Origin: Puffinus mauretanicus
Lineage: Eukaryota > Chordata > Aves > Procellariiformes > Procellariidae
Length of the DNA: 64,000 nt
Assembly (NCBI GenBank): GCA_023333565.1
Contig: JAJKFH010003937.1
Location: 1,378,001-1,442,000 of the forward strand
Reading direction: 5' to 3'
Shown: in pieces, positions 59,701 to 64,000 of the stretch
Layout of the letters: each line of letters starts with the position of its first letter
Position numbering within the stretch: the stretch's first letter is position 1
The notes under the pieces: model-generated
The model's input: the letters and a program-made list of their open reading frames with translations, nothing else
Told to the model about the DNA's origin: nothing
Databases searched by the model: none
Position numbers and translations under genes: made by a program

Positions 59701-61663
59701 CTAATAGTTCCTCTTCCTGCTTTTACAAATTCACAGGGTTGGTTTTATCTAGTGGGTTGGGTTTTTTTCCTAGATTTTCCAAACTGCCGCAAATAAACCA
59801 AATGAAATGTGCATCATCTCAAGGTTTAACCCAAAACATCATTAAACAAAAGCAGACTAGAACCTAATGAGCATCCATCACCTGGATTTTTCAAAACTAT
59901 TAACTCCAGTGGTTTCAAGGTAGGCCAATATGGAGCAAACCCACAAACTTCATCCCAAATATATACAAGAAATGTCAAAGTTTAATAGAGACAACTCGCC
60001 TGAAAATCAGAGGACATGTTTACTCACCAAACCGTTTTCTTGTCCACCAGTGTGGCTCTTTGATTGCTGAGAACCGAACGTCGGGGTGCAGCCTGAGCCG
60101 GTCGTACAGGTCCGTTGTCCCACACTTGGGCTGGCCAATGATGTAGAAATGGGGGAGACAGCGCAGGCGGTAGTGTTTGTCCTTATAATGATACAAGTGG
60201 TTCCAAAATACCTTCCTGAGGTAATCAAATATGGTTCGAAAGCGCTTTGAATACAGTGCATAGGAGTTAGTTGCATAAGGATCTGTGGTTGTGTTTCCTC
60301 TGTACTCTTCATACCAACAAGGGTTCTTGCTATTTGGAAGGAATTTATTAGGAATTACTGAAAACATCTGCAACATAAAGAACAACAGTTTCAGTCAAGG
60401 CAGCAAAAAATTGACAGTTATACTTTTCTAACTTAGCACAGTCAGAGAATGCAACAGAAACACCATCCGGACATTTTTAACCCTTTTTTTTTAACTACAC
60501 GGTCAACCTAACATTTCTTCTGATGACCCTGGAACCAAATCCTGTACAAACAGTTGGACTGGGAGAGGAGTACATTTAGAAATCCTTCGATTTTAAGGCC
60601 AGAAAGGACCTCAATAATCCCCCCACTCCCCTGCAACCTTAAGAATTATTTTTTAAAGTCAAACACATAATACTCAAATCAAATTAACTTCCAGGTTTAA
60701 CTCTGAAATACAAGGTTTGCAATGACTGCATTTTCAGGGAGGCACACTGGTAATCAGTTATTAGAAAGGCTCCTTTCTTATTTATCATTTAAGGTGACTG
60801 GCAAATATAAGTCAGAATGGTTTTGCATGAGACACGGTAAAAATTTAGTGAGATTGTACAGCTATTGGAAGACTGCCTGATTTTTTCTTTCGGGTGTCAA
60901 GACCATTTATATAACTCATCTATTTCGCCCATGACTCAGAAGGGCATGATCTACAATATCAACTGTTCAGCTGGTGCAAATCAGGAGGATCTAGATGGTG
61001 TAAATCACTATATGAACATCTGAGCAGTTGCACTTTTTTTATCTCAGTAAAAGATTCACCCGAAAGTCTTGAAATAAGCAAGTATACAGCAGTTTCAGAC
61101 ACACTTTAATTCATACTTACATGTGGCTCTTGTTTCCTCAGCTCTTCTAAATCAGGACGCTGTCTCGTTATAAACTCTATCTTTGAAGTAATGGTGTCAA
61201 TAATTAATTTAATGCTTGGATAATCCTTTACGTATGAAATATTCATTTTAGAAGGCTGGTAATGGTCTTTCATGTCACTAAGGCTTTCATTGTCCATTAA
61301 GCTTGGATTGCTAGTAAAAGCTCCGTAATGGAAGGGAGATGGTATTAACAACAGGCCATGCTTGGCTCCAGTCAGTATGTAGGATGCCATCACTAGAGTC
61401 ATTATAATCAACCCAAATATTAAGCTGCATAGCTTCCCCTTCCTCAAGCAGAAAAATCCATTCCAGCTTTCACTGTGATCAGTCCTTACTTCCAGAACTG
61501 CAAGCAACTTCATCTGCTTGCTATCGGTGTACAAAGGGATGTTATTTTCTCCTTTGCAAACAGGACACTTCTGGTTATTATGATTAGGTTCGCAGCATCT
61601 GAAACACTGTCTGTGCAAGTCATTTGGTAATAAATGTATGCAACAATTAATGCAGTACCTCAT
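41566..61663 (-). CDS. CHST15: CHST15, GalNAc-4-sulfate 6-O-sulfotransferase (7 coding exons)
   Basis: The spliced CDS is 61663-61121, 60367-60028, 56162-56016, 51566-51410, 45787-45631, 43115-42968 and 41756-41566 (1683 nt, 560 aa). Every junction has GT donor and AG acceptor sites with matching phase, and the frame is unbroken. The product is a type II Golgi membrane enzyme that transfers sulfate from PAPS to C-6 of GalNAc-4-sulfate in chondroitin sulfate A, giving the E unit. Visible in the sequence are a Cys-rich cytosolic tail (residues 1-40), a membrane anchor at about 79-99, the 5'-phosphosulfate loop PKCGTT (261-266), and the 3'-phosphate site with R391 and S399 in LRDPVERLYS. N-glycosylation sequons lie at N125, N141, N206, N363, N408 and N440. 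The human protein is 561 aa (recalled), so this copy looks complete. I chose the ATG at 61663 because the family begins MR-CINCC. I am very sure of the identity. Confidence 0.97.
41757..42967 (-). other. CHST15: CHST15 intron 6
   Basis: This is a 1.2-kb phase-1 intron with donor GTAGGT and acceptor TTTTTCCACAG. Nothing else is recognisable. Confidence 0.9.
42968..43115 (-). CDS. CHST15: CHST15 coding exon 6 (residues 449-497)
   Basis: The acceptor is TGTGCTTACAG before GTAAGGTTACAG and the donor is GTAGGT. The exon is 148 nt. It encodes [19 protein letters not shown] and LILRLEDH-like sequence (here [17 protein letters not shown]). This is the C-terminal part of the sulfotransferase fold. 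The last base starts a Gly codon finished in exon 7. Confidence 0.96.
43116..45630 (-). other. CHST15: CHST15 intron 5
   Basis: This is a 2.5-kb phase-0 intron with donor GTACGT and acceptor CTTACAG. I see no repeat, exon or structured element in it. A 135-codon ORF on the minus strand (44716-44309) has no recognisable domain. Confidence 0.9.
45631..45787 (-). CDS. CHST15: CHST15 coding exon 5 (residues 396-448)
   Basis: The acceptor is TCATTTGCAG before ATTGTACTCC. The first base completes the R396 codon. The donor is GTACGT after a Pro codon (phase 0). It encodes [20 protein letters not shown], with S399 of the 3'-phosphate site, then [21 protein letters not shown]408 and N440 are sequons. 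Confidence 0.96.
46436..47977 (+). mobile_element. CR1 LINE, 5'-truncated, inactive
   Basis: This is a non-LTR retrotransposon fragment of about 1.54 kb carrying most of the reverse-transcriptase domain and the 3' end. The first open block (46430-46906) reads [20 protein letters not shown], then PGNYRLVSL and [20 protein letters not shown]. These are diagnostic of CR1 RT. The frame then breaks near 46904 (TAG), and later blocks are in other frames ([20 protein letters not shown] at about 47119, [20 protein letters not shown] at about 47459). The catalytic FADD box reads FAADD at 47090-47104, with an extra Ala codon. The 3' end is the CR1 hallmark of ATGATTCT repeats at about 47952-47977. It lies in CHST15 intron 4, antisense to the gene. 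It cannot encode an intact enzyme. Confidence 0.95.
48249..48266 (+). other. G-rich run, possible G-quadruplex
   Basis: Seven G are followed by TGG, TGG and TGGGG. This could form at most a two-tetrad quadruplex on the plus strand (the non-template strand is minus for CHST15). It may simply be a low-complexity tract. Confidence 0.35.
50325..50540. other. GC- and CpG-enriched patch in intron 4
   Basis: This block is locally GC-rich with about a dozen CpG dinucleotides, against CpG-poor surroundings. It has no TATA box or exon that I can support. It could be an internal CpG island, an unrecognised repeat or chance. Confidence 0.3.
51410..51566 (-). CDS. CHST15: CHST15 coding exon 4 (residues 344-395)
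   Basis: The acceptor is AATTTTTAG before GGGAGGCC and the donor is GTGAGC. At 157 nt it starts by completing a Gly codon and ends with AG of the R396 codon. It encodes [14 protein letters not shown] and later [10 protein letters not shown]. The Arg at 391 is the first half of the PAPS 3'-phosphate site. The sequon N363-S-T lies here. Confidence 0.96.
52560..53010. promoter_or_regulatory. Candidate intronic regulatory element
   Basis: Three TCAATTA homeodomain-type cores lie within 70 bp. Two are in identical 10-mers TCAATTAGCC at 52900 and 52956, and one is at 52945. Further TAAT-containing motifs are nearby (TTAATGAG, CATTAATA, ACTAATCA). The texture is low in repeats and rich in sites, typical of conserved non-coding DNA. 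Function is inferred and not shown by the sequence. Confidence 0.3.
55590..55612. repeat. Perfect inverted repeat, 9-bp arms
   Basis: AATATCACA (55590-55598) and TGTGATATT (55604-55612) flank a 5-nt spacer. A G-U pair and then a G-C pair can extend the stem. In the CHST15 pre-mRNA this would be a small AU-rich hairpin. Function is unknown. Confidence 0.9.
56016..56162 (-). CDS. CHST15: CHST15 coding exon 3 (residues 295-343)
   Basis: The acceptor is TTTTTAG before GAATCATTCG and the donor is GTAGGG. At 147 nt it completes a split Gly codon and leaves one base of the next Gly. It encodes [20 protein letters not shown] and the following helix, typical of CHST15. I see no frame break. Confidence 0.95.
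57493..57528. repeat. T-rich homopolymer tract
   Basis: This is a run of T interrupted by single C residues. It reads as poly(A) on the transcribed (minus) strand of CHST15. No LINE or SINE body precedes it, so it is probably a simple low-complexity tract. Its length is likely polymorphic and subject to sequencing error. Confidence 0.85.
57921..57970. repeat. 20-bp tandem repeat, 2.5 copies
   Basis: The unit CTTTAGTGAGTCCAGTCTTG occurs at 57921-57940 and 57941-57960, followed by a partial copy CTTTAGTGAG at 57961-57970. The copies are identical, which suggests a recent duplication or active slippage. Confidence 0.95.
60028..60367 (-). CDS. CHST15: CHST15 coding exon 2 (residues 182-294)
   Basis: The acceptor is ...TTTATGTTGCAG before ATGTTTTCAG and the donor is GTGAGT at 60027. 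The exon is 340 nt and leaves one base over. It encodes the start of the catalytic domain, including [18 protein letters not shown]. This is the PAPS 5'-phosphosulfate-binding loop of Golgi sulfotransferases. The conserved [11 protein letters not shown] stretch follows at the exon end. Confidence 0.96.
60368..61120 (-). other. CHST15: CHST15 intron 1 (between coding exons 1 and 2)
   Basis: This is a 753-nt intron, phase 0, with donor GTAAGT and acceptor TTGCAG. It holds a short relic that looks like an ancient amniote LINE/SINE tail at about 60589-60640. I see nothing else in it. Confidence 0.9.
60589..60640 (+). repeat. Ancient amniote CR1/L3-type repeat relic
   Basis: The stretch starting GATTTTAAGGCCAGAAAGGA and continuing into a C-rich segment resembles the 3' portion of old amniote CR1/L3-like LINEs or SINEs derived from them. 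These read 'ttttaaggccagaaaggacc ... tcatctag'. The match is from recognition only. It could be chance similarity. Confidence 0.4.
61121..61663 (-). CDS. CHST15: CHST15 coding exon 1 (residues 1-181)
   Basis: The exon starts at ATG 61663-61661 and ends with a His codon at the donor GTAAGT (61120-61115), phase 0. It encodes the Cys-rich cytosolic tail, the signal anchor ([18 protein letters not shown]) and the luminal stem. The frame is open upstream of the ATG but contains no earlier in-frame ATG. A plausible acceptor (TTAATACAG, cut before 61681) lies 18 nt upstream, so a short 5'UTR would be on this exon. The ATG has A at -3. Confidence 0.93.
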
Positions 61664-61681
61664 ATTACTACTGTTAAACTC

Positions 61682-64000
61682 CTGTATTAATGAGCCAAGC
61701 ACAGCCACAAAAATGTTGCTGAAGCATATGAGTCATCTTCTGTAAGGCTGAAATTATTTAATTCCTTGAGTGATTCTACAACTACTCAGCAACACAAAAG
61801 TACAGGTTCAAACCAGAACAGTTAAAAGCACTCAAAAAGTGACATATATCATATAAAGAAAAAAAAAAACAACAACCAACACACAAAAATAGATGTATTG
61901 TGGACGTCGTTTCAAGAATTGGGCTCAGTAAGAGGAATGTGGCGAAGCAAGAATCAGCTACACAGCTGGCTCAAGTTTTTCCCATTGAACAAAATGAGAA
62001 GGAAGAAAAATTGTTACGTAGCGTGAAAATATGCAAAAAATAAAAATAACTCATTGTACTCTGATTTATGCTGGAATAGGCAAATATGGGCAGAAATTCC
62101 CAGGTATTCTTAAAACAAGCAGGTTCCAAACCAAACCGCTGCTAGTGGAAGCTTCATCTTCCCAGAGACAGTTTCGAAGAGTTGCGTTGTACAACCTAAA
62201 GAAACAAAAACATATATATAGATACACACAGAACAGCAGACATTATATCTATATTCACCTTCATTCAAAGCCATAGCAAAGTACAATCTACCACAAGTAA
62301 TTTCACAACTCTATTTGAAAGATGTCTTCTATTTGCCAAGTATATTAATTACAGCACTCACGATATTAAACCCAGGAAATGCTTGGCTTCAAGTTCAAAG
62401 TGAGTTGCCCTTTTCAGTCACCCATCTGCTCACATCAACAAACAGTTGCTACCACAGGAAACATTACACGACTTCCCTCAGCTGCTCACTAACCAGTCTA
62501 ACAGATCTTAATCTGCTCTTCAAATATGGAAGCATTTTTGGACAGTGTCCAGTAACATAGGTTTAAATATTCACCCTCTATCTGTGCATGGGGACCTTAA
62601 ATTAACTGTCCTGAAGTGGGGTAGGAATCTAGTTAAGAGGAGCAAGGCAGGGATAAGATAACAGTCTCCTTTCAAGCATATGAGATAAAAAGCCAAACAA
62701 AAACCCCAAAAGCTACAAGAGAAACATTCAGCAAATTGAAGGGATTAGATAATAGACACGAGCAAAGGGTCATGGCAGGATCTCTGGTTTCTGGATCAAA
62801 TGATTCTGGGATGACAATAGCCCCCCACGACGCACTGCAAAGCCACCAAGATACTTTCAGCACTAGTAGCCAAACAGGTTTTGAAAACGTACTCACTAAA
62901 AACAGCAAGACGTGTTACTTAAATATGTACAATCAGTACTGCAGCTTCAAGGCAAGACGCTGGATCCAGCAAATCCTCTAAATGGTGTGCACTTTGGTAT
63001 GGGAGAGGTCATGCAGAAACCGCAGGAGTGGATGTCCCCTTGCAAGGATGTCCCACTTACAAGGCAGCCACCACGGGCAGGGACTTGAGCACTCGTGGGT
63101 CCCAAGAAGGTCTCCACGTCCACACAGACCAGAGGCTGAAGCACCCTGCTGCACAGGGTACATGCCATCCTCCTTTAAACACTTCAACACCACGGCTGCC
63201 TACAGCCAAAAAGTAACCAGAGCTGTTTAAAGTGTTTATGTCAAGCTTTGGTCTTGGTTTGAGCGTGTCCATGCTTGGCTTTCCAGGAGCATTCAGAGTA
63301 CAGACACTTAAAGTCATAAACAAGTCATCAGCTTAAGGATGGTCTTAATTAAAGCATATTTATGCATACTTCCTTTAGAATTTCTGTTTTCATGGTTTAT
63401 TAAATACCACCCACATTTTAAGGTCAAAATCAAATCTCTATTTTGAGAAGCCACATTATCAAATACAAAAGTTCACAGATAATATACCTTCTTCTATATA
63501 TTAGAAAATATATTTATTTTTTAGAATTATTTTTCTGGGGGAAAGAAAGACAGGAAATATTTTAAAACAATCTTGAAAAGTCAGAAGCAAAACAATAAAA
63601 CTGGCATAGGATGAAAAAACAAAGAAAAAGATGAGGAAAACCTAAGGGACAGTAGTAATGTATGGCTCTGACAGGCAACTTCTATTTTGGCTTTTGTCAC
63701 CTGATAAAGACAGAACTTCCCTTTAGTCCCTGGAAATGAAGATACCTTAAGGCACCAGTGCTGTGATGCTCCTTGTCCATCCCGATGTGGATACCCATGA
63801 AAGCAGCGACCTAGTTCCCCCCCAACACCTCAATTTCTCAGCATCACCCAGGACTTGGTCTGCTACAACCCACTTTTCAGCCCTTCCGCAGACAACCCCA
63901 GTATTAACCTGAGTAGTTACCCTGCAGGTTCAATAACAAACAGTTTTAGCCATATTGTGATGAAGAGGCTCAATATTGCCTCTGAAGAACAGAAAAAGGA
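61682..64000 (-). other. CHST15: Probable CHST15 5' intron
   Basis: This lies upstream of the first coding exon. A candidate acceptor (TTAATACAG) abuts 61681. No CpG island, TATA box or convincing first exon is visible up to the window edge, so the transcription start is probably beyond 64000. Short ORFs near 62950-63320 on both strands have no family resemblance. The stretch is otherwise AT-rich unique-looking sequence. Confidence 0.55.

Larger units (their letters stand above)
56163..60027 (-). other. CHST15: CHST15 intron 2
   Basis: This is a 3.9-kb phase-1 intron. It contains a long T-rich tract (about 57493-57528) and a 20-bp tandem repeat (57921-57970). No exon-like ORF with family similarity was seen. 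A 210-codon minus-strand ORF (57252-56620) has no recognisable domain and is judged fortuitous. Confidence 0.9.

Noticed and set aside
61664..61708. Upstream in-frame extension of CHST15 exon 1
   Set aside because: The frame is open upstream but has no ATG. The conserved family start is at 61663, and a candidate splice acceptor lies between.

Overview
The window is vertebrate nuclear DNA, almost certainly from a bird. It is AT-rich, gene-poor and intron-rich. It carries several CR1 LINE 3' ends, with the avian CR1 signature of a short ATTCTATG-type terminal repeat. It also carries a solo LTR of an endogenous-retrovirus family that I recognise from Neoaves genomes. No bacterial-type operon, CRISPR array or viral genome is present.

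There is one protein-coding gene I can support. It is CHST15 (N-acetylgalactosamine 4-sulfate 6-O-sulfotransferase, GalNAc4S-6ST) on the minus strand, in seven coding exons between 61663 (ATG) and 41566 (TAA). All exon junctions have GT/AG sites with compatible phases. The spliced reading frame is 1683 nt (560 aa), against 561 aa for the human protein as I recall it. The enzyme is a Golgi type II membrane protein. It moves sulfate from PAPS to C-6 of GalNAc-4-sulfate in chondroitin/dermatan sulfate, producing the E-type disaccharide. Both PAPS-binding motifs are intact. The 5' non-coding exon(s) and promoter are not identifiable and probably lie beyond 64000.

Layout: 1-41565 is downstream of CHST15. 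Its right-hand end should be the 3'UTR (candidate poly(A) signals at 41144, 40670 and 38872). The rest is non-coding DNA with a solo LTR (911-1458), CR1 fragments (about 21115, 28950, 34398 and 35033), a degenerate 10/11-bp minisatellite (33423-33590), and AT-rich stretches that look like conserved regulatory DNA. Examples are a perfect HNF1 palindrome plus an octamer near 2.9-3.1 kb, and homeodomain-site clusters near 4.2 kb. 41566-61663 is CHST15, and intron 4 holds a 1.5-kb dead CR1 copy inserted antisense to the gene. 61682-64000 is probably 5' intron.

I did not find an undescribed system. The remaining open reading frames up to about 200 codons look like chance ORFs. The items worth a second look are putative regulatory clusters, palindromes, small tandem repeats and an unidentified dispersed repeat pair. 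All of these need alignments I cannot run here.
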